Under the pieces are notes generated by a model. That model was not told the DNA's origin, searched no databases, and worked only from the letters and a program-made list of their open reading frames with translations. 64,000 nucleotides of DNA from Citrobacter koseri ATCC BAA-895 (GTDB lineage: Bacteria > Pseudomonadota > Gammaproteobacteria > Enterobacterales > Enterobacteriaceae), in assembly GCF_000018045.1 (NCBI RefSeq), contig NC_009792.1:4030001-4094000 (forward strand). Reading direction: 5' to 3'. This document shows positions 26,638 through 34,854 of the stretch, piece by piece; within the stretch, counting starts at the first letter, position 1, and each line of letters begins with the position of its first letter. The position numbers and the translations under genes are program-made.

Positions 26638-27507
26638 ATGTCAGAGAATACTTATCAACCCGCGAAAGTATGGACGTGGGATAAATCCGCAGGCGGCGGC
26701 GCATTCGCCAATATCAACCGTCCCGTTTCTGGCCCGACTCACGACAAGACGTTGCCCGTCGGCAAGCATCCGCTACAGCTCTACTCCCTGGGAACGCCAA
26801 ACGGCCAGAAAGTGACCATCATGCTGGAGGAGTTGCTGGCGCAGGGCGTGACGGGCGCAGAGTATGACGCCTGGCTGATTCGCATTGGCGACGGCGATCA
26901 GTTCTCCAGCGGTTTTGTCGATGTGAACCCAAACTCAAAAATCCCGGCGCTGCGCGACCACTCGCAAAACCCGCCGCTGCGTGTCTTTGAGTCCGGCGCA
27001 ATCCTGCTCTACCTGGCGGAAAAATTTGGTTATTTCCTGCCGCAGGATCTCGCTAAACGTACCGAAACCCTGAACTGGTTATTCTGGCTCCAGGGGGCGG
27101 CGCCGTTCCTCGGCGGCGGCTTTGGTCACTTCTACAACTACGCGCCGGTGAAAATAGAGTACGCGATCAACCGTTTTACGATGGAAGCCAAGCGTCTGCT
27201 GGACGTGCTGGATAAGCAGCTGGCGCGTCATCCGTATGTGGCGGGCGATGAGTACACTATTGCCGATATGGCTGTCTGGCCGTGGTTTGGCAGTGTCGTG
27301 CTCGGCAACGTGTATGACGCCGCAGAATTTCTGGATGCGGGAAGCTATAAGCACGTACAGCGCTGGGCGAAAGAGATTGCGGAACGTCCGGCGGTCAAAC
27401 GCGGGCGCATTGTGAACCGCACCAACGGGCCGCTCAACGAGCAGCTTCATGAGCGTCACGACGCCAGCGACTTCGACACACAAACCGAAGATAAGCGTCA
27501 GAGCTAA
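26638..27507 (+). CDS. yghU: Glutathione transferase-like disulfide-bond oxidoreductase YghU
   Basis: This 289-residue protein is near-identical in layout to E. coli YghU, a nu-class glutathione transferase that binds two glutathiones and reduces organic hydroperoxides and disulfides. The thioredoxin-like N-terminal domain follows a ~45-residue extension (YQPAKVWTWDKSAGGGAFANINRP) and has the SLGTPNGQKVTIMLEE helix and the cis-Pro segment NSKIPALRD. The helical C-terminal domain includes YTIADMAVWPW. ATG at 26638 follows AGGTCAAC and gives the usual length; the frame upstream is not conserved. A REP-type hairpin follows the stop. Its place near gss fits glutathione metabolism. Confidence 0.96.
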   Translation: MSENTYQPAKVWTWDKSAGGGAFANINRPVSGPTHDKTLPVGKHPLQLYSLGTPNGQKVTIMLEELLAQGVTGAEYDAWLIRIGDGDQFSSGFVDVNPNSKIPALRDHSQNPPLRVFESGAILLYLAEKFGYFLPQDLAKRTETLNWLFWLQGAAPFLGGGFGHFYNYAPVKIEYAINRFTMEAKRLLDVLDKQLARHPYVAGDEYTIADMAVWPWFGSVVLGNVYDAAEFLDAGSYKHVQRWAKEIAERPAVKRGRIVNRTNGPLNEQLHERHDASDFDTQTEDKRQS

Positions 27508-27535
27508 ACCGTGACGCCGGATGAGATTTTAACGT

Positions 27536-27582
27536 CGCCATCAGGCGTTATATTGCCTGATGGCGCTCCGCTTATCAGGCCC
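27536..27582 (+). repeat. REP-type palindrome after yghU
   Basis: CGCCATCAGGC (27536-27546) and GCCTGATGGCG (27555-27565) form a perfect 11-bp stem flanked by GCCGGATGAG- and CCGCTTATCAGGC-like sequence typical of enterobacterial REP/BIME elements. It may act as terminator for yghU and mRNA stabiliser for the convergent gene. Confidence 0.7.
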
Positions 27583-27604
27583 ACGGGTTTGTGATAGTCG
27601 GCGT

Positions 27605-28288
27605 TTAATTAAACCCATGTTGCACGAGAATCAGTCCTGCCGGAGTGGAAAGCAGAAATTCGGCAAGCGGTTTTCCGCGCGCCGTCAGACAGGCAAACGC
27701 ATACTCAGCGATCGGATTATACGGTTCAGGAATATCAACCACGCACAGGGTACTGATTTGCCGCAGTCTGGGGGCATAGCTGGCATAACCAATAAAAACA
27801 TCCGTGTAATCGTGGTCGATTAACCATTGCGCCGCCAGCGCTCCGGCGGGAAGCGGCAAAGAATCGCGGCCGCCGACCAGCGCCACAGCACGCGAGCGGA
27901 TCGCCTCGCCGACGGCTCCCATTCGCGAAAAAAGCTGTTGCGTGTAATCACCGGAAGGATCGCAGCCCGGCGTTGATGTGCCAATTCGCAGATCCTCGCG
28001 CATCAGCAGCGACCGCCAGTCGTCGCCCTCCCGCATAGCGTCAGCACGCACGGTCAGGCAGAGGCGATTCAGCGCAAAGGACGAAACCGACAGCGCCCGC
28101 CCGCTCGCCAGCAGCGCCTGCGGATGCGCCACATTAGCCGAGGCGAAAAAGTCGCACGGCTCACCGGCTTCAATCCGTTCACGCAGCAATCCCGCCGGGC
28201 CGAAATCACAGCGGATCGTCTCTGCCTGAAAACAGGCCATTAGCGGTTGCCAGACGGCACGCAGGCTGCCTGCGGCAAGGATTTTCAT
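27605..28288 (-). CDS. ModA-like solute-binding-fold protein without signal peptide
   Basis: This 227-residue protein begins MKILAAGSLRAVWQPLMACF, the start seen in mature ModA-type oxyanion binding proteins (AAGSL... motif). It has LRERIEAGEPCDFFASANVAHPQALL, LRIGTSTPGCDPSGDYTQQLFSRMG and IGYASYAPRL, all matching molybdate/tungstate-binding PBP folds. There is no signal peptide or lipobox, so it should remain in the cytoplasm, unlike ABC transporter ModA. Its start overlaps the last base of the upstream binding-protein gene (28288), so the two are translationally coupled. A cytoplasmic role as Mo/W carrier, store or sensor is a guess; it could also work in substrate binding for a biosynthetic step. 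Confidence 0.75.
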   Translation of the reverse strand: MKILAAGSLRAVWQPLMACFQAETIRCDFGPAGLLRERIEAGEPCDFFASANVAHPQALLASGRALSVSSFALNRLCLTVRADAMREGDDWRSLLMREDLRIGTSTPGCDPSGDYTQQLFSRMGAVGEAIRSRAVALVGGRDSLPLPAGALAAQWLIDHDYTDVFIGYASYAPRLRQISTLCVVDIPEPYNPIAEYAFACLTARGKPLAEFLLSTPAGLILVQHGFN

Positions 28289-29340
28289 CAGTCAACGCCC
28301 TGATAGTCAGTGCGATAAAAACGCTGATACCAGTCATTGGCGACCTTGCGCATATCAATATCCTGGAATTTCTGCGGATAGAGTTTTTTCGCCATCCACA
28401 GCTCGCCAATGCCCATCGCTTCCGGCATCGGATAGCCCCAGGCCTTCGCGTAGTCCGGCATCAGATAGACGCGATGATTTTTCACCGCATCAATCACCTG
28501 CCACTGCGGGCTTTGCAGGATCTCATCCACCACTTTCGGATAGCGATCCTGAACAAAAATCACCTGCGGATTCCAGGCGATAACCTGTTCCATTGCGACC
28601 TGCTTAAAGCCTTTGATGGTCGATGCCGCCACGTTCAACGCCCCCGCGTGCGCCATCATCAGGCCAGTATATTTACCGGAGCCGTAGGTGGTCAGTTCCG
28701 GGTTCGCCATATAGGCGCGAACGAGTTGATCTTCCGGGATGTCTTTCAGGCGATCGCTCACCATCTTGCGCCCCTTATCCATTGCGGCAATCAGCGCTTT
28801 TGCTTCGTCAGGTTTATTGACGATATCGCCAATCAGCGTGATCCCTTCACGCAGCCCTTGATCGTAAGCCTGCTCTTCATCCGTCATTGTCGGGTTCATT
28901 TTAGCCTGTTCGCCCGACGCATCATGGCGCAGAGAAATCGCCACCACCGAAATGCCCAGGCTGCTGATTTTGTCGATCATTTCCTGCGGCGCATAGTTAG
29001 TGACAAACACCACCTGCGGATGCAGCGCGACCAGTTTTTCCGCATCAACGTGGGTTAAATCACCCAACGCGGCTTTCGTTGTCAGCTCCGGCGCCAGGCG
29101 GGCATAACCGTCGCCAAGCTGTTGTTTCCAGTTCGCCATCACGCCAACAATTTTGTCGGTAGCATTCATCTGCACCAGCAAATTCAGCGTCTGATGCTGG
29201 AGTACCACCACGCGATCCACCGTATCCGGGACGGTAACCTGGCGACCAATCTGATCGGTAAACGTACGCTCGGCCTGAGCCATAAACGGCAGGGAAAAAA
29301 GCAACGCCAGCAGGGAGAGCTGGCGTAAGGATTTAAACAT
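28288..29340 (-). CDS. Class-III periplasmic binding protein (MolA/BtuF/FepB-like)
   Basis: This 350-residue ABC-type binding protein has a signal peptide (residues 1-23, ending MAQA) and a mature start of RTFTDQIGRQVTVPDTVDRVVVL, typical of the iron-siderophore/B12 class. A long central helix around LRHDASGEQAKMNPTMTDEEQAYDQ links the two lobes. The class also includes MolA, which binds molybdate and tungstate. ATG at 29340, preceded by GAGGA, is preferred over 29355. No permease or ATPase gene is adjacent. The coupled ModA-like gene and the palindrome just upstream, which matches the one before yghW, suggest molybdate or tungstate; iron chelates remain possible. Confidence 0.82.
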   Translation of the reverse strand: MFKSLRQLSLLALLFSLPFMAQAERTFTDQIGRQVTVPDTVDRVVVLQHQTLNLLVQMNATDKIVGVMANWKQQLGDGYARLAPELTTKAALGDLTHVDAEKLVALHPQVVFVTNYAPQEMIDKISSLGISVVAISLRHDASGEQAKMNPTMTDEEQAYDQGLREGITLIGDIVNKPDEAKALIAAMDKGRKMVSDRLKDIPEDQLVRAYMANPELTTYGSGKYTGLMMAHAGALNVAASTIKGFKQVAMEQVIAWNPQVIFVQDRYPKVVDEILQSPQWQVIDAVKNHRVYLMPDYAKAWGYPMPEAMGIGELWMAKKLYPQKFQDIDMRKVANDWYQRFYRTDYQGVD

Positions 29341-29354
29341 GGGAGATGTCCTCA

Positions 29355-29386
29355 CAATCGATATATATATTAGTATACAACGATTG
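29355..29386 (-). promoter_or_regulatory. Candidate ModE-type operator before the MolA-like gene
   Basis: The arms CAATCGATATATA (29355-29367) and TATACAACGATTG (29374-29386) are inverted at 11 of 13 positions around six bases. The design (CG.TATATA-N6-TATA..CG) and spacing equal those of the perfect palindrome at 36458-36487, and the left arms agree at 12 of 13 bases. ModE sites in enterobacteria have this form. It lies 15-46 bases upstream of the ATG, where binding would block or assist transcription. Confidence 0.55.
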
Positions 29387-29419
29387 CAAGGCCGCTTGAT
29401 AGATTGCCTTCAGGGATTA

Positions 29420-29668
29420 TCAGGCGCTGGTAACGTCATACTCCATTCGGCGTAGCGCGTCTAATGTGGCTTTGGCTTCTTCTTCATCAATGATGCTCAT
29501 GGCAAATCCCACATGCACCAGCACCCACTGCCCCACCAGCGTTGCAGGGCTGTCTTCGCAAATCAGGGCAATATTCACATCACGCTTGATGCCGCACACT
29601 TCAACCTGCGCAAGCTGGTGAATATCTTCACCAACGGACAGAACCTGCCCCGGGACTCCAATACACAT
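29420..29668 (-). CDS. hybG: Hydrogenase-2 maturation chaperone HybG
   Basis: This 82-residue HypC/HybG protein carries the essential N-terminal Cys of MCIGVPGQV, which coordinates the Fe(CN)2CO moiety and binds the HybC precursor and HypD. The body GIKRDVNIALICED and GQWVLVHVGFAMSIIDEEEA is standard for the family. It is the last gene of the hyb operon, 17 bases after hybF. Length equals the E. coli protein. It delivers the NiFe active-site iron centre to the large subunit in the cytoplasm. Confidence 0.97.
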   Translation of the reverse strand: MCIGVPGQVLSVGEDIHQLAQVEVCGIKRDVNIALICEDSPATLVGQWVLVHVGFAMSIIDEEEAKATLDALRRMEYDVTSA

Positions 29669-29685
29669 AGTTAACCACCTGGACG

Positions 29686-30027
29686 TTATTCCACTTCAAT
29701 ACTTTTCACTTTCAGCGAGTCGCCGGTATCCACCCGCAGGCGATCGCCCTGACAGTGTGGGCACTGCGCGTCATGCTGCGTGATTTCAACCGCCTGGCTG
29801 CAATCCCAGCACCACGCCTGAGCGGGTTTATAGTCGATGTGCAACGCACACCCCTGCGCGAGCGTACCCTGGCAAACGATATCAAAGCTGAAGCGCACGG
29901 CGCTCTCTTCAACGCATGAGAGTGCGCCAATTTCCAGCCATACGCCGGTAACTCGCGTCACGCCATGCTGTTCCGCCTGCTGCTGAATAATCTCAACCGC
30001 GCTCTGGCACAGGGACAGCTCATGCAT
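29686..30027 (-). CDS. hybF: Hydrogenase nickel insertion protein HybF (HypA family)
   Basis: This 113-residue HypA-type metallochaperone inserts nickel into hydrogenase-2 with HypB. The N-terminal MHELSLCQSAVEII carries the His2-Glu3 nickel site. The zinc-binding domain has two CxxC pairs, CWDC and CPHC. The start at 30027 (MHEL) is required because the N-terminal Met-His-Glu forms the metal site; upstream codons in the frame are not part of it. It overlaps the end of hybE by eight bases. Confidence 0.97.
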   Translation of the reverse strand: MHELSLCQSAVEIIQQQAEQHGVTRVTGVWLEIGALSCVEESAVRFSFDIVCQGTLAQGCALHIDYKPAQAWCWDCSQAVEITQHDAQCPHCQGDRLRVDTGDSLKVKSIEVE

Positions 30028-30511
30028 GCTCGCCGCTCCGGCGTCCAAACAGCAGCGCACGTCGCCCTGCCAGCTGCGGCGCATCGGGATCGCTGACCGG
30101 CAGCGACAGCAGCATCCGCGCGCAGTCGTCCGCCAGACGCATCCCCTCCTGCGCCGACATACCGTGGTTGAGCGGCGACATCAGCGAGCAGGAGAGGTAT
30201 TGCGAAACCCCGTCCAGTTCGCCAACGGTAAAGGTCATTGCGCCATACGGCAGACGCAATCCGAGTTTTTCACTGACTTTGCGTACCGGCCAGAGCTGGT
30301 CGGGGCCGGGGAAAATCAGCGCGCTCAGCATCCACGGCGCGATCACGCTGCCCGTCCACTGCCCTTCAAACAGGGTGAAGTCAGAGACATACACCGGCAT
30401 ATTCGGGTGCAAAAACGAGAGATCGTGCATTGAACGTCGGGCAATCTCTTCAAACGCCGCCTGAACCTGCATTCTCGGGGAGGACGGGAACCCTGAAATT
30501 TCCTCAGACAT
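30020..30511 (-). CDS. hybE: Hydrogenase-2 assembly chaperone HybE
   Basis: This 163-residue chaperone binds the Tat-exported small-subunit precursor HybO and large subunit HybC to hold back export until cofactor insertion is complete. It matches E. coli HybE along its length, with FEEIARRSMHDLSFLHPNMP, FEGQWTGSVIAPWMLSA and AGRRALLFGRRSGE. ATG at 30511 gives the family length; upstream frame belongs to hybD. It overlaps hybD by eight bases and hybF by eight bases, so the three genes are translationally coupled. Confidence 0.97.
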   Translation of the reverse strand: MSEEISGFPSSPRMQVQAAFEEIARRSMHDLSFLHPNMPVYVSDFTLFEGQWTGSVIAPWMLSALIFPGPDQLWPVRKVSEKLGLRLPYGAMTFTVGELDGVSQYLSCSLMSPLNHGMSAQEGMRLADDCARMLLSLPVSDPDAPQLAGRRALLFGRRSGEHA

Positions 30512-30998
30512 GCGCAGCCTCCCGTGGAATAGCCTCAACGCCTGACTCGCGCAGCGCGGCAAGAACCTGCGCCATAGCAGGTTCAATCATCGCTTCAACC
30601 GTTGGCGTCAGGCCGATATGCGGCTCCAGCGATTCCGGGATCACGCCGATCAGCGTCAGCTTTTTCGGAAACTCGCCAGTGAAGCGCAGGGCCGACAGAA
30701 CGTCGGCCAGGCCAAGCTGATGCGGTGAGATTTTGTTGGTGAACAGCGCAGGCACCTCATCATCACGCAGGATCATAAGGGTTCCCGGCGTATTCTTTCT
30801 CGACACAATGGCGTCCGCGATGATCAGGTGATCTCTGTCCGCCATATCGCCAAGAAGCTCCATTCCCGCCGTGCCGCCATCAAGGATCTCCACGAAATCC
30901 GGCAGGATGTACCGCTGTTCTAACGCTTCAACGATACGCACCCCGATGGCTTCATCGGTCAGCAAAATATTGCCGACCCCTAACACTAAAATCCGCAT
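30504..30998 (-). CDS. hybD: Hydrogenase-2 maturation endopeptidase HybD
   Basis: This 164-residue protease removes the C-terminal tail of HybC after nickel insertion. The nickel-sensing acidic residues lie in LTDEAIGVR (Glu near 16) and ADRDHLIIADAI (Asp near 62), and a metal-binding His follows in ISPHQLGLADVLSAL. The start ATG at 30998 shares one base with the HybC stop. Its target site on HybC in this window is after His552. Confidence 0.97.
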   Translation of the reverse strand: MRILVLGVGNILLTDEAIGVRIVEALEQRYILPDFVEILDGGTAGMELLGDMADRDHLIIADAIVSRKNTPGTLMILRDDEVPALFTNKISPHQLGLADVLSALRFTGEFPKKLTLIGVIPESLEPHIGLTPTVEAMIEPAMAQVLAALRESGVEAIPREAAHV

Positions 30999-32701
30999 TA
31001 CAGAACCTTAACTGAGACGACTTCGTTCCCGTCAGCGTCCACTACGTGCACCGCGCACGCCATGCAAGGGTCGAAGGAGTGAATGGTACGCACCACTTCC
31101 AGCGGTTTTTCTGGATCGGCGATCGGCGTCCCCACCAGCGACTGCTCGTACGGCCCCACTTCATCGTTAAAGTTACGCGGACCGGAGTTCCAGGTGGACG
31201 GAACCACCGCCTGGTAGTTGCTGATAATGCCGTCTTTAATGACCATCCAGTGAGAGAGCATACCGCGCGGCGCCTCAAGGAAGCCCACCCCTTTAAACTC
31301 ACCCGTCGCCGGGATATCCGGTTTGACGAACGTGGTGTGGTCGCCTTTCCCGATATTGGCGATCAGCGCGCTGTACTGGTTTTGCAGAATACCCTGCAAT
31401 TCGCAGCAGTGAACGGTGCGGCCAATAATACGCCCCAGCGTGGAGTGCAGTTGCGCTACTTCCAGCGTTTTGCCGGTCAGTTTCTGGTAGATCGCGATGA
31501 TTTCATTCAGTTTAGCCTTCGTGGACTCGCGTCCCGCCGCCAGTTTAACCAGCATATTGGCCAGCGGCCCCACTTCAACGGTTTTGCCGTAGAAGGTCGG
31601 GGACTTAACCCACGAGTATTTACCGTCATCAGACCAACCGGTGTATTCCGGGACGGTAGTCCCTTCCCACGGTTCCTGTGGCGCTTCGTCTTTGTACCAG
31701 GCGTGCTTCGCGCTCTCCTGAATCCCTTTAATCAGGTATTCATCGGAATGCGAGGCGATCGGGCGATACGTCGACAGATCCGCATTCTGGATATAGCCGC
31801 CAGGGAACAGGAAGCTGCCGTTTTTACCGTCAGTCGGAAATTCCGGCGCGCTCAGGTAGTTAACCGCGCCTTTTCCGCGCTCCAGCCATTCTGGATAGAA
31901 CGCCGCGATTACCGCCGTATCCACCTTGTAAACCTGCTCAACAAAGTCGCTCAGCTTGTCGATGAAGGACTTGATGTACATCAGGCGTTCAAGGTTCAGC
32001 ACGCCGAGACCGTCGAGGTTGATCGGGTTCGCCACCCCGCCCACCGCCAGGTTCTGGATGTGCGGCGTTTTACCGCCCAGCAGCGCCACCACGCGGTTGG
32101 CGTCACGCTGGCATTCCAGCGCTTGCAGATAGTGCGCGACCGCAATCAGGTTCACTTCCGGCGGCAGTTTCATCGCCGGGTGTCCCCAGTAGCCGTTAGC
32201 GAAAATCCCTAACTGGCCGCTGGCAACGAGGTCTTTGATCTTGTTCTGCACCTTCGTGAACTCTTCCGCGCTATTCAGGTGCCAGCTCGACACGCCGTTC
32301 AACAGCGCCGACGCTTTCGCCGGATCGGCTTTCAGCGCAGAGGTGATATCCACCCAGTCCAGCGCAGAAAGCTGGTAGAAGTGCACAATATGGTCATGGG
32401 TAGTATGCGCCGCCAGAATGATGTTACGGATGTACTGCGCATTGACCGGAACGTCAATCTTCAGCGCGCTCTCCGCCGCACGAACGGAAGAGATCGCGTG
32501 GGTCGTGGTACATACGCCACAGATACGCTGCACAATCATCCAGGCATCGCGCGGATCGCGATTCTTCACGATCTCTTCCATGCCGCGCCACATGGTGCCG
32601 GATGCCCATGCTTTTGACACCACACCGTTCTCGATTTCGCAGTCGATGCGTAAATGACCCTCAATACGGGTTACCGGATCAATAGTAATTCTCTGGCTCA
32701 T
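30998..32701 (-). CDS. hybC: Hydrogenase-2 large (NiFe) subunit HybC
   Basis: This 567-residue catalytic subunit of the H2-uptake hydrogenase 2 faces the periplasm. The four nickel-ligating cysteines are C61 and C64 (RICGVCTTTH) and C546 and C549 (DPCMACAVH). HybD should cut after His552, removing 15 residues. It has no signal peptide because it is carried through Tat together with HybO. It starts four bases inside hybB. The pathway couples periplasmic H2 oxidation to quinone reduction during anaerobic growth on fumarate and glycerol. Confidence 0.98.
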   Translation of the reverse strand: MSQRITIDPVTRIEGHLRIDCEIENGVVSKAWASGTMWRGMEEIVKNRDPRDAWMIVQRICGVCTTTHAISSVRAAESALKIDVPVNAQYIRNIILAAHTTHDHIVHFYQLSALDWVDITSALKADPAKASALLNGVSSWHLNSAEEFTKVQNKIKDLVASGQLGIFANGYWGHPAMKLPPEVNLIAVAHYLQALECQRDANRVVALLGGKTPHIQNLAVGGVANPINLDGLGVLNLERLMYIKSFIDKLSDFVEQVYKVDTAVIAAFYPEWLERGKGAVNYLSAPEFPTDGKNGSFLFPGGYIQNADLSTYRPIASHSDEYLIKGIQESAKHAWYKDEAPQEPWEGTTVPEYTGWSDDGKYSWVKSPTFYGKTVEVGPLANMLVKLAAGRESTKAKLNEIIAIYQKLTGKTLEVAQLHSTLGRIIGRTVHCCELQGILQNQYSALIANIGKGDHTTFVKPDIPATGEFKGVGFLEAPRGMLSHWMVIKDGIISNYQAVVPSTWNSGPRNFNDEVGPYEQSLVGTPIADPEKPLEVVRTIHSFDPCMACAVHVVDADGNEVVSVKVL

Positions 32702-33876
32702 GCTTTGCTCGCCTCATGACGATTGTGATCGTTTTGTTTTAATGGAGGAAGTATCGGCAGTAGACGAATGAGTAAGATGTATGCACAAATCTCAATAGCC
32801 ACAAAACCAATAGAAATCAGCAGTTCTTCCCAGGTGGGAAAGTAGTGGTAGCCGCCGCCGGGATTGAACGCCACCAGCGAGTAGGACATACGCCACGTTG
32901 CGCAGCCCAGCAGCATACTGAGGGCGGACAGATACAACATCCGCGAGTCGCCGCGCAGTTTCGGCAGACGGAGCACCACCAGCGGGAAGACCATCAGCAG
33001 GACTTCAACCCAGAACAGCAAGGAGTAGTAGTCACCGGCAAACGCATAAGAGAGCTTGTCGCGGTAAATCAGTTCACCAAAACGGCACACGAGGAACAGC
33101 GCGATGAAAACGCTGATAGTACCGGTCAGCTTGATAAACAAACTTTTCTCATCCGGGCCGTTGCCTTTTAAGCCGCTCTGCACCAGAGAGCCTTCAAAAA
33201 TAACGATGGAAAAGCCCATGATGAAAGCGGTGAACAATGAGAACAACGGCAGCATTTCATAGCTCTGCCACAGCGGATGTACTTTAATACCGGCGGCAAT
33301 CATCAACGATCCCATTGACGACTGGTGCATGGTCGGCAGCAACGCCCCGAGGGCGATAACAAAGAACATCACTTTGTTCAGACGCTTAAGCGAGACTTTC
33401 CAGCCCAGGCGTTCAAACAGCGCGGGGGCAAACTCCAGCGCCATCACGCCGATGTAGATGGTCATACAGACCGCCGTTTCAAACAGCACCGAGTTCACAT
33501 TGAAGTGCCCTGGGATGTAGAAATACGGCAGGTTCCAGTAACGACCAACGTCAATGGTGATCGACAGCCCGCCCAAAGAGTAACCGAACAGGCTTGCCAG
33601 CAGCGCCGGGCGCACCAGCGGATGGTATTGCCCCCGGTTGAAGACATACACCGCCCACGCCAGCGCCCAACCGCCGCACGCGAAGCCGGTGCCGATCAGC
33701 AGGTCAAAAGCGATCCACACGCCCCAGGGGAAGCCGCCGTTCAGATCGGAGACCGATCCCAGCCCGAAGACCAGACGTTTCACAATGAGAAGCATGCACA
33801 GGACGACAAGCGGCCCGAAGATGATGATCGGTTTACTGATTATTTTCCCGCCCAGCGGTTTAGGATCATGACTCAT
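32698..33876 (-). CDS. hybB: Hydrogenase-2 integral membrane subunit HybB
   Basis: This 392-residue NrfD/PsrC-like quinone-reducing membrane protein has about nine to ten hydrophobic helices spread through the chain, beginning with IIIFGPLVVLCMLLIVKRLV. It contains no heme-ligand pattern. It anchors HybO/HybC/HybA and passes electrons to menaquinone. It overlaps hybA by 11 bases and hybC by four. The C-terminal tail is hydrophilic (KQNDHNRHEASKA). Length equals that of the E. coli protein. Confidence 0.97.
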   Translation of the reverse strand: MSHDPKPLGGKIISKPIIIFGPLVVLCMLLIVKRLVFGLGSVSDLNGGFPWGVWIAFDLLIGTGFACGGWALAWAVYVFNRGQYHPLVRPALLASLFGYSLGGLSITIDVGRYWNLPYFYIPGHFNVNSVLFETAVCMTIYIGVMALEFAPALFERLGWKVSLKRLNKVMFFVIALGALLPTMHQSSMGSLMIAAGIKVHPLWQSYEMLPLFSLFTAFIMGFSIVIFEGSLVQSGLKGNGPDEKSLFIKLTGTISVFIALFLVCRFGELIYRDKLSYAFAGDYYSLLFWVEVLLMVFPLVVLRLPKLRGDSRMLYLSALSMLLGCATWRMSYSLVAFNPGGGYHYFPTWEELLISIGFVAIEICAYILLIRLLPILPPLKQNDHNRHEASKA

Positions 33877-34852
33877 GATCGTCTCCTCCGTCGTGATGCT
33901 CGTTTTTCGTATTACGACGAACCATCACGGTTAAGCCCGCCAGCACAGCCAGTGGCAGCATCATGCCTTTATACAGGGTGTGTTGAATGTGTTCAGAACG
34001 CGCGCCAGTTGACAGATCGGCCAGTTGAGGGAGATCCAGATTCTGGTAAGGAACGCCGGTCAGCACCAGCACCTGCGTGCCGCCGCCCTCTTTTTCACCG
34101 TACAGATGCGGGTAATACTTCGGTACGGTATGCAGATACGTATCGCCAGTCTGCAACGTCTGGCGCGGATAGTGGTATTCGCTGCCAGGCTTCAGCGCCA
34201 GGCGTTTTTGCGCCTCCGCCATTAGCTCTTCTCGCGTACCAAAAATCACCGCGCCCGCCGGACATACCTCAACGCACCCCGGCAGACCGCCTTTGTCCAG
34301 GCGTTCAACGCCCTTCTGGTTGCACAGTTCACACTTGTGCAGCGCGCCAAACGGGTTGTTGTAGTCGTATTTCGGCACGTTGTACGGGCAGGCGACCATG
34401 CAGTAGCGACAGCCGGTACAGACGTCTTTGTTGTAATGAACGATGCCGGTTTTCGGGTCTTTCTTCAGCGCGGATACCGGGCAAACGGAGACGCAGTTAG
34501 GGTCAACGCAGTGCATACACTGTTTCTTAATGTACGCGTAGCCGTTCTCTGTCTGATCTTTATTGACGCCACTTCCGCTATGCCACACCTGAATGATGTT
34601 ATTGGTGTAAGGAGACAGCTTGTCGTTATTCGACCAGGTTTGCGCCCCTTCCGGGTTACGCGCCGGGAAGTTGATATCCTGGCATTTGGTCACACACGCC
34701 TGACAGCCCACGCACAGCGTCGAGTCATACAGCATCCCCAGGGAACCCGGGATAGGCGGACGGTTTTCCGCAGCCGCATGGCTGATGGACGGCGACGCGC
34801 CCAGCAGCAATGCCCCGCCAGAGGCTGCTTTAATAAAGTTACGTCTGTTCAC
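33866..34852 (-). CDS. hybA: Hydrogenase-2 ferredoxin-like electron transfer subunit HybA
   Basis: This 328-residue periplasmic iron-sulfur protein has a Tat signal with NRRNFIKAASGGALLLG. Four clusters of cysteines follow: CVGCQACVTKCQ, CMHCVDPNCVSVCP, CTGCRYCMVACP and CELCNQKG with CVEVCPAG, enough for four [4Fe-4S] centres. A C-terminal hydrophobic helix (LYKGMMLPLAVLAGLTVMV) anchors it in the membrane. It relays electrons from HybO to HybB and is needed for quinone linkage. It begins two bases after the hybO stop. Confidence 0.97.
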   Translation of the reverse strand: MNRRNFIKAASGGALLLGASPSISHAAAENRPPIPGSLGMLYDSTLCVGCQACVTKCQDINFPARNPEGAQTWSNNDKLSPYTNNIIQVWHSGSGVNKDQTENGYAYIKKQCMHCVDPNCVSVCPVSALKKDPKTGIVHYNKDVCTGCRYCMVACPYNVPKYDYNNPFGALHKCELCNQKGVERLDKGGLPGCVEVCPAGAVIFGTREELMAEAQKRLALKPGSEYHYPRQTLQTGDTYLHTVPKYYPHLYGEKEGGGTQVLVLTGVPYQNLDLPQLADLSTGARSEHIQHTLYKGMMLPLAVLAGLTVMVRRNTKNEHHDGGDDHES

Positions 34853-34854
34853 GG

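Noticed and set aside
31046..32212. A 388-codon plus-strand ORF, with similar ones at 33325-34500 and 50345-51442
   Set aside because: All are antisense to conserved genes (hybC, hybB/hybA, ygiQ) with low-complexity Arg/His-rich products; no start-site support.
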